From assembly GCA_016946835.1 (NCBI GenBank), contig JACVTC010000149.1, positions 216,501-280,500 on the forward strand: DNA of 64,000 nucleotides. Direction: 5' to 3'. The notes below the pieces were generated by a model. It did no database searches, was not told the DNA's origin, and worked only from the letters and a program-made list of their open reading frames with translations. The stretch comes from Neocallimastix lanati (nom. inval.). Lineage: Eukaryota > Neocallimastigomycota > Neocallimastigomycetes > Neocallimastigales > Neocallimastigaceae. Position numbers and translations under genes: made by a program. Shown here in pieces: positions 13,901 to 23,388 of this stretch (position 1 is its first letter; every line of letters starts with the position of its first letter).

Positions 13901-14000
13901 AAAAAAAAAAAAAAAATTAAAATATTATAATTATATTTATAACGGAGATAACAGCGGCATTAATTTAATAAAAAAATTAATAAGTTAAATTTAAATATTA
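10906..14000. other. AT-rich intergenic stretch
   Basis: Only simple sequence. Includes three imperfect tandem copies of a ~37-bp unit (ATGGTTTATTATTGTATTTAAA plus T run) at 12636-12746. Short Lys/Phe/Ile ORFs around 12923-13141 and 13558-13740 are low-complexity readings that I do not support as genes. Confidence 0.7.
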
Positions 14001-14016
14001 ATTTTATTAATTTTTC

Positions 14017-14061
<45 letters not shown>

Positions 14062-14262
14062 TAATTATTGTTTCATTATTATTATTATATTATTTTATTA
14101 TTATCTTATTATATGATTATATAATTATTTTATCATTCATTATTATATTATTTTAATATTACATGTAATAATTATAATTATATTAAAATCAAAATCATAT
14201 CATATATAATTATATTTTAATTTGTAGAGTATATTTTAATTCTTTTTTTTATCTTTTCTTTT

Positions 14263-14502
14263 TATTTTATTTCCGTTAAATATAGACATTTGAAAATATA
14301 TAACTTTAAAAATTTGATTAAAATATAATAAAAATTCAAGAAGAACAAAAAATTAGCTCATTATAAAAAATTTAATTCTTTGTATTTTATTTCCGTTAAA
14401 TATCGACATTTGAAAATATATAATTTTAAAATTTTGATTTAAAAATAATAAAAATACAAGAAGAACAAAAAAATTAGAACATTAAACAAAATTTAAAAAG
14501 TC
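14263..14502. repeat. 120-bp tandem duplication
   Basis: Units 14263-14382 and 14383-14502 repeat in register. Shared blocks include ATTTTATTTCCGTTAAATAT, GACATTTGAAAATATATAA and CAAGAAGAACAAAAAA. The copies differ by scattered substitutions and indels. No coding potential. Confidence 0.85.
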
Positions 14503-14639
14503 ATTTAACAAAATATAATAGGAAATAAAAATATAAATTTTAACAAACCATATTTAAATTGAATTATAACCTCTTTTTTACCTTTTTTTTTTTTAAAATT
14601 TTATTAAAATATGAAACCGGAAATTAAAAAATTAAAATA

Positions 14640-15070
14640 TATATATTTAATATATAATAAATTTTTATTAATTTTTTTTTATTATTAATTTTTTTTTTCC
14701 TTTTCAAAATAGTCATCCATGTTTATTAATCTAAACCAATTTGTTTTAAATTTATATAATAATTTTATTAATTTTTTCTATATTATTATTATTATTATTA
14801 TATTATTATTGTTTTATTATTATTATTATATTATCTGATTATTATCTTATTAATTTTGATTATAACTATTTTCTCATTTATTATTATCATATTATTTTAT
14901 TATTACATGTAATAATTATATTTATATATATTTAATATATAATAAAATTTTATTAATTTTTTTTTTTTTTTATTTTTTTTATTTTTTTTCCCTTTTCAAA
15001 AATTAATAATAATAACGATATGATAGTCATCCATGTTTATTAATTCGCTAAATCAATTTATTATATATAT
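14640..15070. repeat. Imperfect direct repeat, about 285-bp spacing
   Basis: The block TTTAATATATAATAAA, TTTTTATTAATTTTTT, CCTTTTCAAAA, GTCATCCATGTTTATTAAT at 14647-14730 recurs at 14929-15043. The intervening ATT-rich part with TTACATGTAATAATTATA (about 14900) also resembles 14160-14180. Local segmental duplication of non-coding DNA. A further smaller echo (TTTTATGATAnnnAGTCATTAA) occurs at about 15175 and 15332. Confidence 0.7.
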
Positions 15071-15824
15071 ATAATTGATATATAAATAAAAAGAATATCG
15101 ATTTATTTATTATTTATTTATTGTTAAAAGTTAATGATTTAGATTTTATAATTATGTTAATTTAATTATATATTTTATGATAAATAGTCATTAATATTTA
15201 TATAATATATTTATTTTATTTATATGACTTTTATATAAATTTTTATATAAGATGTTTTGTTTTATTTGAAGTTTTTTTTTTTTTTTTCATTTATTTGAAG
15301 CTTTATGACTATATTAATAATATATTTTATGATAGAGAGTCATTAAAGAGTTATTAATATTTAGTTACAAATTACATGATTTTAAATTTTTAATAAAGGG
15401 ACTTGAGTATATATTTTTATATATAATCTTTTTTAACTTGTTTATTCTAACATTTATTTATTTATTGGAAGGTGTTACATTTTGTAATGTGGCCTTTATA
15501 TTGATGTAATTTAGTGCCATAAATTATTATTTTTTAATGAAGTTAAATAAAAATAAATATATAAATAAATAAATTATAATCAGGTTTAGAAATAACTATA
15601 AATGTGGTATTTATTTTTTAAATATTTATTTTAAAAAAAAAAAAAAAAATAAAATATTTTTTTAATAATCATTTTGCTAACTAAAAAGATTGAATAATTA
15701 ATAAAAAATTTATTTATAATAATAAATAATTAATAATTAATAAAAATTAATTAAATATAAATAATTAATAATTAGATATAAATAATGAATAATCATGTAA
15801 ATATTTTTCTTAAAAACGCTTTAT

Positions 15825-15862
<38 letters not shown>

Positions 15863-15984
15863 TAATTCTAAAGTATATAGATGTATTAAATATAAAACTT
15901 TAAAATAAAAAAATGAAAAATGTTAAATCTTTCATTATTTTAATTAAACGAAAAGAAGGAAATTTTATAATATGAAAGTATATA

Positions 15985-16348
15985 CATAATCATCTTGAAA
16001 AAGAATGTGATACATCTATATTAACGGCAACACATAGAATTAACGATGAAATTAGAAAAAGTTCAATTCCTTTGGGTAAAAAAAATTTAAATGTATATTT
16101 AATGAAGTTTCACAAGAAAAAAAAAAAATTGGATTTATATGTCCTGAATATAATGTAATTAGATTCCAAGTAGCAAGAAATATAAATAAACAACTACCTC
16201 CTGAGGTAACAAAGGTTTGATAAAATTCCAAATGAATTAAAATAATTATAAAACAGCAGTACATGAGAATTTTATGATATTTAAACTAATCCTAAATTTA
16301 ATAATCTTTTCAATCCCCATTCCAAGTAAGATTATTTATGAAATATAA

Positions 16349-16382
<34 letters not shown>

Positions 16383-16493
16383 TTAAGTGATTTCGAGTTT
16401 CCCTTTTATGAATTCTGAATATATAATGGATATTTATAGTAAAATTAGGTATGAAACAAACAATAATGATCAATTTTTGAAGTTTTTAGAATA

Positions 16494-16524
<31 letters not shown>

Positions 16525-17095
16525 CTATCTAAAAAATTATAAAAATTGAAATTATTATAACACTATCGAACATATAACAAAAAATGCATAGGAATCTTTC
16601 ATTAAATATTTATATAATAATTTATTCTCAAAAAAAAAACTTCTTTTTTTTTTTTAAATTAATGTGGGCATTAAAAATGGGAAAAATCTTTATCTTGTAA
16701 TAATTATAAAAGAAAAAATGCAGGAATCTAAAGAAAAACAAAAAAAAAAAAACTATTTAAAAAATTATAAAAATTGGAATTACTATAACACAATCGAACA
16801 TATTTAAAAAAAATTTCTTTTTTTTTTTAAATTAATGTGGGCATTAAAATGGAAAAAATCTTTATCTTATAATGATTATAAAAGGAAAAGTGTAGGAGTT
16901 TGAAAAAAATAATAATAATCATAATAATAATAAATAAATTTAGGAAAAAAATTGATGAAATCCAAATTTTAATTGAAAAATACAAAACTATATGGAATCC
17001 AAATTAATTGATCATGGAAGACCGAGAAATGAGATTATTGAATTATGGTTTGAATGTTTAATTTATATAACATAAATACTAATTTGTATGTCTCA
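15985..17095 (+). pseudogene. Decayed MULE/FLYWCH-type DNA transposase remnant
   Basis: Short reading frames, broken by stops, frameshifts and A runs, follow a recognisable order. They read NHLEKECDTSILTATHRIND, EIRKSSIPLG, EVSQEKKKIGFICPEYNVIR, ARNINKQLPPEVT, DKIPNELK and NFMIFK (about 15988-16300). A C-terminal part then reads WNYYNTIEHIT, FFKLMWALK and HGRPRNEIIELWFECL (about 16515-17090). From memory this pattern belongs to FLYWCH-zinc-finger MULE transposases common in gut fungi. The central DDE catalytic region is missing, so the element cannot be active. Part of the C-terminal segment is duplicated in tandem. The SINE at 17160 inserted just beyond its 3' end. Confidence 0.6.
16523..16907 (+). 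repeat. Tandem duplication inside the transposase remnant
   Basis: Unit 1 (about 16523-16735) and unit 2 (about 16751-16907) share AAAAAATTATAAAAATTG, ACACTATCGAACATAT (unit 2 ACACAATCGAACATAT), TTAATGTGGGCATTAAAA and AAAATCTTTATCTT. Unit 2 lacks about 50 bases present in unit 1. The duplication happened within already coding-like sequence. Confidence 0.85.
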
Positions 17096-17144
17096 ATTAT
17101 TGATAATTAAAATTTTTCTTTATTAAAAAAAAAAAACTAAATTG

Positions 17145-17159
17145 TTTAAAATTTTAATA
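17145..17159. repeat. Left target-site duplication of the SINE
   Basis: TTTAAAATTTTAATA, identical to 17611-17625 on the other side of the element. Confidence 0.85.
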
Positions 17160-17549
17160 AAAAAAAAACATAGACTTGCACATATGGGTACCCATCTCCC
17201 ATATGGCCATACAGTTATTAATTAACTGTAAGGTGATGAATTATTGGCATACTGTATCAGCTTCGCCGCTCTCAATCGTCGTTACACACTGCCCGGAGAT
17301 GCATTCCTAACGTTCCTACATATATCTCTAATGACCACGAGCATCAGAACGGAACCATTAACTCCTCTCTAGTGGGTGTAATCATTGGCGATTGGAAATT
17401 TTACAATCATCAAGGTCTATGCTTCAATTCAAAGCGTAGTATCAGGGTTGGGTGAAATAATCATCTGAGGGAAAGCCTTATGGACATCACGTGTGGTCTC
17501 ATGATATCCCAGGATAGAAACCTCATCCATTTATTTGGTGCCATGTCGA

Positions 17550-17560
17550 GGATTCGAACC
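17550..17560 (-). promoter_or_regulatory. Internal RNA polymerase III B box
   Basis: GGTTCGAATCC on the minus strand, a perfect match to GGTTCGANNCC, about 33 bases downstream of the A box. Confidence 0.85.
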
Positions 17561-17591
17561 CCGCCCTCTACAGTAACCTGTATCGTCCTAA

Positions 17592-17603
17592 CCGACTGGA
17601 CCA
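17592..17603 (-). promoter_or_regulatory. Internal RNA polymerase III A box
   Basis: TGGTCCAGTCGG on the minus strand, close to the TGGCNNAGTGG consensus, at the expected distance from the head's first base. Confidence 0.7.
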
Positions 17604-17610
17604 ACATGGC

Positions 17611-17625
17611 TTTAAAATTTTAATA
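17611..17625. repeat. Right target-site duplication of the SINE
   Basis: TTTAAAATTTTAATA, identical to 17145-17159. Confidence 0.85.
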
Positions 17626-18328
17626 TTTTATAAAAATATTCAATTTAAAAAAAAAAAAATAAAACATAAGTGTAGCATTTCGGAACGTGGCTTTATATAT
17701 AATATGGCGTACTTATATATACATTTATATAAGAGTGGCTTAAATATATTAAATATATAAATATTTATTGAAAAGATAATTATTTTTATATTTTATGTTA
17801 AAAATAATAATAAAATAACAATTAATAATATTTAATTTTAAAGACATAAAATATAAATTATATTTAAATTATGTTATATTTATCATAATTTATTCTTTTC
17901 ATTTATTTGTTTCAATATTTTTTTTTTTAATTATTTTTTAATGGTTAAAAATTAAATATATTTATTTTTTATGATTTATTATTTATTTATTTAATTTAAT
18001 TTTTTATTATTTAGTGTTTAGTTTAGTTATTTAATTCAATTTTTTTTTTTTTTTTTTAAAGTAACAATTATAAATTTAGTTTTTTAATGTTTAAAAAAAA
18101 AAAAAAAAAAATAAAAAAAAAATAAAAAATAACCCATTTAAATTTATATCCTAGTTTTATTTATTTATTTATTTATTTATTTATAATTATTTAAAAAAAA
18201 AAAAAATAATAAAATAAAAATCTGAGGCGTTAAATTACGTATTAAATTTTTATTAATAGGTCATATTCCAAAATGCAACCCATTTCAACTTTATCATTAA
18301 ATATTTTTATAAGTAATATGGTGAGGAC

Positions 18329-18365
<37 letters not shown>

Positions 18366-19434
18366 AAATATTTCTAAATAATTATTATTGTTATTATTAT
18401 TATTATATTTATATTAATAATAAATTTATTTCTATATCATTAATTTTATGAATACCATAAAAAAAAAATATTCTATTAAATATTTGTTTTCTTATATTTT
18501 TATTAATCACTTTTATACTATAAAACAAAAGTTTTCTATTAAAATGTAAATTAAAAAAAAAAAAAAAAATTCCTTTTAAATCAATATCATTAATTTTTAT
18601 GAATACTATAAAATTAATAAATATTAAAGGTAAATAAAAAAAAAATTTTTTTTCTAAAACTTTTATTTAAATATTTTTTTTTTTTTAAAAGAATAATTTA
18701 TATGCTGATAAGAATATTTAAAAAATACTTTATTTATATATTTACAATAATATGTATAAATAATAAAAATTTCAAAAATATTTTATTTTTAAAAGAATTT
18801 TTAATTTATTTTATTTTATTTTATTTTTTTTTAAAAAAAAATGAATTTAAAAAGAATAATAAAAATAAAAACTAACCCTAATTTGACATTAAAATTATTT
18901 ATTAAAATTATTTATTTATTAATTTATTTATTTATTTAAATTTTAAAAAGCCACATTTTGGAAATTTATCTTTTTCTAAATATTTTTTTAAATATGATAA
19001 AAAAAAAAATTATTATATATATGTATATGTTTTTTTTTTTTTTTTAAGGACAAATGGACATAATTTTATATAGTCTTTACAAATATGGCTTAAATATTAA
19101 TAATATTTATGTATATCTTTTCTTCAAATAAATCTTATGAGTTTTTTTGAAAATTATGTAAGCATGCATGAACAGTTTTTTTTTTTGAACGTGTTTTATG
19201 ATAACAAAGGCAGGATTAAAGTCTTCTAATTATCAGTTAGTCAGATTAAACAATTTTTTTTTTATCAATTAAATCAGAAGGATTATGATTATCTTTTTAA
19301 AAATGCCTAAAATATACCATTACATACTAATTTCAGATTTTTTATTTTATTTTTTTTTTTGTTGATGCTATGTATGATATATATATTTATATTTATTTTT
19401 ATTTTTATTTTTATTTTTATTATTTTTTTTTACT
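17626..19434. other. AT-rich stretch with weakly related short motifs
   Basis: Mostly A/T runs. Around 17670-17715 (GCATTTCGGAACGTGGCTTTATAT) and, inverted, about 18950-18972 (AGCCACATTTTGGAAAT) there are related motifs; another is at 15478-15505. A slightly GC-richer patch at 19180-19330 has coding-like fragments (DNKGRIKSSNYQLVRLNN) that I cannot assign. Confidence 0.5.
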
Positions 19435-19436
19435 AT

Positions 19437-19625
19437 GGAGTCCTTCATTTATTGTATTAATTACTACACAGGTATATTTTACACATACACCAATCCTTCC
19501 GTCTTTTCCCTTAATGTAATACCTACGTTCCTGACTACAGATTAACCTAATTAATATTTATAACCGCTTTTAAAATCATTTGACTCTACTGAATTCAAAG
19601 TTTCCTTTAAAACTTCTATTTAATA
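19437..19625 (-). pseudogene. Unidentified coding-like remnant
   Basis: The minus strand reads IEVLKETLNSVESNDFKSGY in one segment (about 19625-19560). After a stop-containing gap, a second frame gives ICSQERRYYIKGKDGRIGVC and KYTCVVINTINEGLH (about 19545-19440). Base composition is less AT-rich than the flanks and both segments look like real protein. The gap ends in ..CTGTAG, which could be a splice acceptor, so a lost or unrecognised two-exon gene is possible. No family recognised. Confidence 0.35.
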
Positions 19626-19926
19626 TGTTTCAATTTTTTTTGAAGGGTATTTTTCATATATTTCACATATTCTAATTTTTGTTTATTGATATATTTATTT
19701 ATTTATTTATTTATTAATATGTTGTTATTGTTATTAATTATTTATTCTAATTATAATTATGTTATTATTTTATTTCATCTTTTTTTTTTTATTATCAATA
19801 AAGGGAATCAATATCCAGTAAATAGTATTAAAATAACAGTAATAGATCTTATAAAGAAGTAATAATAGGTGGTAGTGGTGGTCGTCGTAAGAAACTGTAA
19901 TAGTTGTGGTAGTAAATAATAGTACT

Positions 19927-19927
<1 letters not shown>

Positions 19928-19960
<33 letters not shown>

Positions 19961-19984
19961 TAGTAGTGGTAGTAGTAGTAGTAA
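19928..19984. repeat. (AGT)n trinucleotide array
   Basis: AGT/GTA repeats with a few GTGGTA variants; reads as poly-Thr on the minus strand but lies in low-complexity sequence with no gene signs. The following 19985-20840 hold poly(A)/poly(T) runs only. Confidence 0.85.
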
Positions 19985-20160
19985 GTGGTAGAAGAAAACT
20001 AGAAAAAGAAATTGTCAATAGTAAAAAAAAAAAAAAAAAAAAAAAAACATCAAAATTAAAATAATAAATCAACAATTTTAATAGTATATAATATAAAATA
20101 ATATTAAATAAAAAATAAAATAAAATAAAAGATAAAAAAAAATGTTTGATTAATCAAAGA

Positions 20161-20192
<32 letters not shown>

Positions 20193-20843
20193 CTTACCAT
20201 TTTTTGTTCTTTTTTTTTTTTTTTTCTTTTTTCCATTTTTTTTCCATTTTTTTTCCATTTATATTTTATAAATATATATTGAAGTAAAGTTAAAAAATAA
20301 AAAAAAGGAAAAAAAAAAAAGACCTTTTTCTTTTATTAAAAATATCATTAATTCTAATAATGAATAGTCACAACTCACATCTCACTAACACGCTTTCTAA
20401 AAATATATTGTTTAATAGAAGAAATAAAAAAAATATAAATAAAATAAAAACATAAATTTTAAAAAAAACTTTTTTTTTTCCTTTGAATTATTTAAATATA
20501 ATTAGCTCTTTTTTGGAGGTATATATATAAATTTCAAAAAAAAAAAAAAATTTTTTTTTTTATCTAATTAAAGTATCAGGTAGTTGTTTTAAAATATTAA
20601 TAGGTAAGAAAGATCAAAATTTATTTATTTATTCCTTAAAATACGATCTGTAAAAAAAAAAAGAAAGGATAAAATAAAAAAAAAGGATAAATACAAGAAA
20701 AAAATAAAAAAATATAAAAAAAATAATTAGAAAAAAAATTAAAAGGAAAACGAATAAAAACAAAAAAATAAAAATAAAATAAAATATAATATAATAATTC
20801 CATAAAATATTATAAAAAAATAAGATAAAATAAAATAAACTAA

Positions 20844-21200
20844 ACTAAACTAAAATAAAATAAAATAAAATAAAATAAAATAAAATAAAATAAAATAAAA
20901 TAAAATAAAATAAAATAAAATAAAATAAAAATAAAATAAAATAAAATAAAATAAAATAAAATAAAATAAAATAAAATAAAATAAAATAAAATAAAATAAA
21001 ATAAAATAAAATAAAATAAAATAAAATAAAATAAAATAAAATAAATAGTAGAATATAAATATAAGTACAGATTGAATAAAATAAAATAAAATAAAATAAA
21101 ATAAAATAAAATAAAATAAAATAAAATAAAATAAAATAAAATAATTAGTAGAATATGAATATAAAGTACAGATTGAATAGAATAAAATAAAATAAAATAA
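20844..21200. repeat. (TAAAA)n satellite with recurring ~36-bp spacer, locus 1
   Basis: Pentanucleotide TAAAA arrays interrupted at 21046-21080 and 21146-21182 by almost the same spacer, AGTAGAATATAAATATAAG followed by TACAGATTGAATA. The same compound arrangement occurs at 39611-40195. The Phe/Ile/Leu/Tyr reading on the minus strand is an artefact. Confidence 0.92.
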
Positions 21201-21739
21201 ATAATTAATTAAATATATATATAAAGGAATCATAAATCCCTTTTCTTATTATGAATCATGATCATAATCCAAAGCATTTATAAATTCTTTTTTTTTTTTT
21301 TTTTTTTTTAATTATTATTAATAATATTGAAAAGTATTAATATACTATATCCATAGATATATCAACATATATTTAACTTGTTTATTTTTTTATTTTTTTA
21401 TTTTTATTTTTTATAATAATAATAATAATAATAATAAAAAGAACTTCTTGGTTATAATAATGAATAAATTTTTAGGTTTTATTGATACTTTAATGATTAT
21501 AAAAAAAATTAAAATATATATTTATATAAAGAAAGAATGAGAAAGAAAAAAAAAAAAACAATATTATTATATATTACTATTTATATTTGTACATATAAAG
21601 AAAAGATATTACCATTTATATTAATATAAATATATAGAGAGAAGAAGAAATATTACTCTTTTAAATTAGTACTTATAAATATATAATTTATATATATATA
21701 TATATATATTTGATTTTCTTTCAATTGATTATCATTGAG
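21201..21739. other. AT-rich stretch
   Basis: Poly(T) at 21290-21309, a short AAT array at 21415-21436 and AT dinucleotides. No gene seen. Confidence 0.7.
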
Positions 21740-22790
21740 CAAAGAGAGGGGGGAGGAACTTGGACTAATAACATCTGAATAATTTGAGAGAGGACTTTTC
21801 TAAATTAGTTGGTGACATAAGTACCTTTAACAGTATTACAGTAGCAGTTACTCACTTAAAAGGAGGAGGGGGTTAAGATTTATGTATTTGGACCATTTAT
21901 GACTGATATCTATATATATACAAAAATAGGTGCAAATAGCATCATTGGTATAAAATATCCATGAAATGGCCATGACATATACGAAATATCAAAAAAAAAT
22001 ATGGGTTGAAGAGGCTCCAGAGACCCCATCTAGAACGCATTTATTATGACGAAAATATAACTGGGGCGTTATCTGACCCAGATACTCCCTTTAGGATATA
22101 TTCACAACAAACCCGTATGAACCCATTTGAACTACTTTACCGAATATATTGGATATAAACCATAACCGATCATTATTAAGATGATGTCCAAAGAGATCCA
22201 GATAACACCTAAGATGCAATATAGGTTTCCAAATAACCATGATTCGGATTCCACCCTCATGGAGTATATATCTGACATGCCTAACAAATATACGTCTATC
22301 CGCGTTAAATATATCACAAAGCCAAAGGCACCTGTCCATCAATCACCAATAATGCTGTACAACTCAACATATGCTTCCAAATAGAATATATATATATTTT
22401 TTTGTTAATAATAATAATAATAATAATAATATTAATAAAGACATATCTGAATATATTTGGGTCTTATCCGGTCGATCGATTCTCCAGAGTTTCCTCCTTC
22501 CTCATAGACTTAGAAACCCCCCCTCTCTCTCCTTCTCAATAGACTTCTATTGGGACGTATTTGGATAATGAATCCACAGACCTATTCCTTGGACATGTAT
22601 AAATTAACCTATATGCCTATTTATATACTATTTACAGGATTTGGATATACTTCCTTTCATCTTATAAGGGCTTCCACCCTCCCCTCCATCCATTTGAACT
22701 TATCTGAAAGCCATATATACCATACATCTGCTTATCCTATCCCATATAGTTAAGGTAGTTCTTCTCCTACAGGGCAAAGATTGATACGAA
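21740..22790. other. Unidentified GC-richer island
   Basis: About 1 kb with far fewer A/T runs than its surroundings. It has scattered coding-like readings on the plus strand: YDENITGALSDPDTPFRIYS at about 22044, RFPNNHDSDSTLMEYISDMP at about 22214, and, beyond a short AAT array at 22404-22430, GSYPVDRFSRVSSFLIDLET (about 22462). The frames are broken by stops. No domain recognised, no terminal repeats found. It may be a decayed mobile element, a viral insertion or an old gene. Confidence 0.4.
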
Positions 22791-23220
22791 TGCCATTATA
22801 AGAATATTTAATTTAATTTTTTTTTTTTTTTATTATTATTTTTATTTTATTTTTTTTTTTTGGTTTCATGTATGGATTAGAATTATGAATTGCAACTATC
22901 TATTTCAATTCTAAATTTTTATATATATATAGGGCTATATTTAAAAAAAAAACAATAAGAAATAAAAGATAATAATTAACAATAGAAATGAACAAAGGGG
23001 AAAAATTTTTTTAAAAAAAAAAAAAAAAAAAAAAGACATAGGAATATTTGATTTTTAAATTTAAAAACTAATTTTTTATTTTTTATTTTTTATTTTTTTT
23101 TTTTAAAAAAAATAATAATAAAAAAAAACTGCTTTAAATACTTTTTTTATATTTATATATTTTTATTATTTTATTTTAAAAAAAAATATAATAATACTAT
23201 TATTAAAAAAAAAAAAAAAT
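22791..23220. other. AT-rich stretch
   Basis: A and T runs, no coding potential seen. Confidence 0.7.
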
Positions 23221-23221
23221 A

Positions 23222-23329
23222 ATGTAGATGTAGTAATATTTTTAATCTTGATTCATTTTATATATAAAAATATATTTATAAAAAAATTATGTAGATGTAA
23301 TAATATAATTAATCTTGATTCATTTTATT
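23222..23329. repeat. Tandem duplication, about 67-bp period
   Basis: ATGTAGATGTARTAATAT and TTAATCTTGATTCATTTTA occur at 23222-23260 and again at 23289-23329, shortly upstream of the LINE insertion point. Confidence 0.85.
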
Positions 23330-23376
23330 TAAATATCATAAATTTAAGAAACCTTTTTTTTTTTTTTATTTGTTAT

Positions 23377-23388
23377 TTTATAATAAAT
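23377..23388. repeat. Probable left target-site duplication of the LINE
   Basis: TTTATAATAAAT, identical to 25798-25809 right after the poly(A) tail. The sequence is simple, so chance identity cannot be ruled out. Confidence 0.6.

Larger units (their letters stand above)
17160..17610 (-). mobile_element. tRNA-derived SINE, about 451 bp, full length
   Basis: Read on the minus strand the element starts exactly at the first base of a tRNA-like head (17610) and continues as a non-coding body. It ends in a T run (plus-strand A run 17160-17168) that fits an RNA polymerase III terminator. It is flanked by a perfect 15-bp direct repeat, the mark of target-primed insertion. A diverged second copy lacking the head lies at about 43838-44365. 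Such elements depend on a partner LINE for mobility; the LINE copies in this window are candidates, but I see no matching 3' tail to prove that. Confidence 0.88.
17540..17610 (-). other. tRNA-like head of the SINE (71 nt)
   Basis: The 7-bp acceptor stem pairs perfectly (GCCATGT with ACATGGC). The D arm pairs GTCC with GGAC. The T arm carries TTCGAAT in its loop with stem CGGGG/CCTCG. The anticodon arm does not fold in the standard 5-bp/7-nt form; instead TACAG-GTTA-CTGTA makes a tight 4-nt loop. No anticodon can be assigned, so this is not a functional tRNA gene but the promoter-bearing head of the retroposon. Confidence 0.85.

Noticed and set aside
17540-17610. Functional tRNA gene
   Set aside because: Anticodon arm cannot form a 7-nt loop and the sequence is the first part of a TSD-flanked retroposon.
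19770-20075. Thr-repeat ORF on the minus strand
   Set aside because: AGT array joined to a poly(A) run; no signal of a real gene.
20850-21233. 127-residue Phe/Ile/Leu/Tyr ORF on the minus strand
   Set aside because: Reading of a TAAAA satellite; pentanucleotide arrays give long open frames by chance.
22091-22753. Several 60-80 residue ORFs on both strands
   Set aside because: They overlap each other in an island with broken frames; no one of them can be preferred, so the island is reported as a whole.
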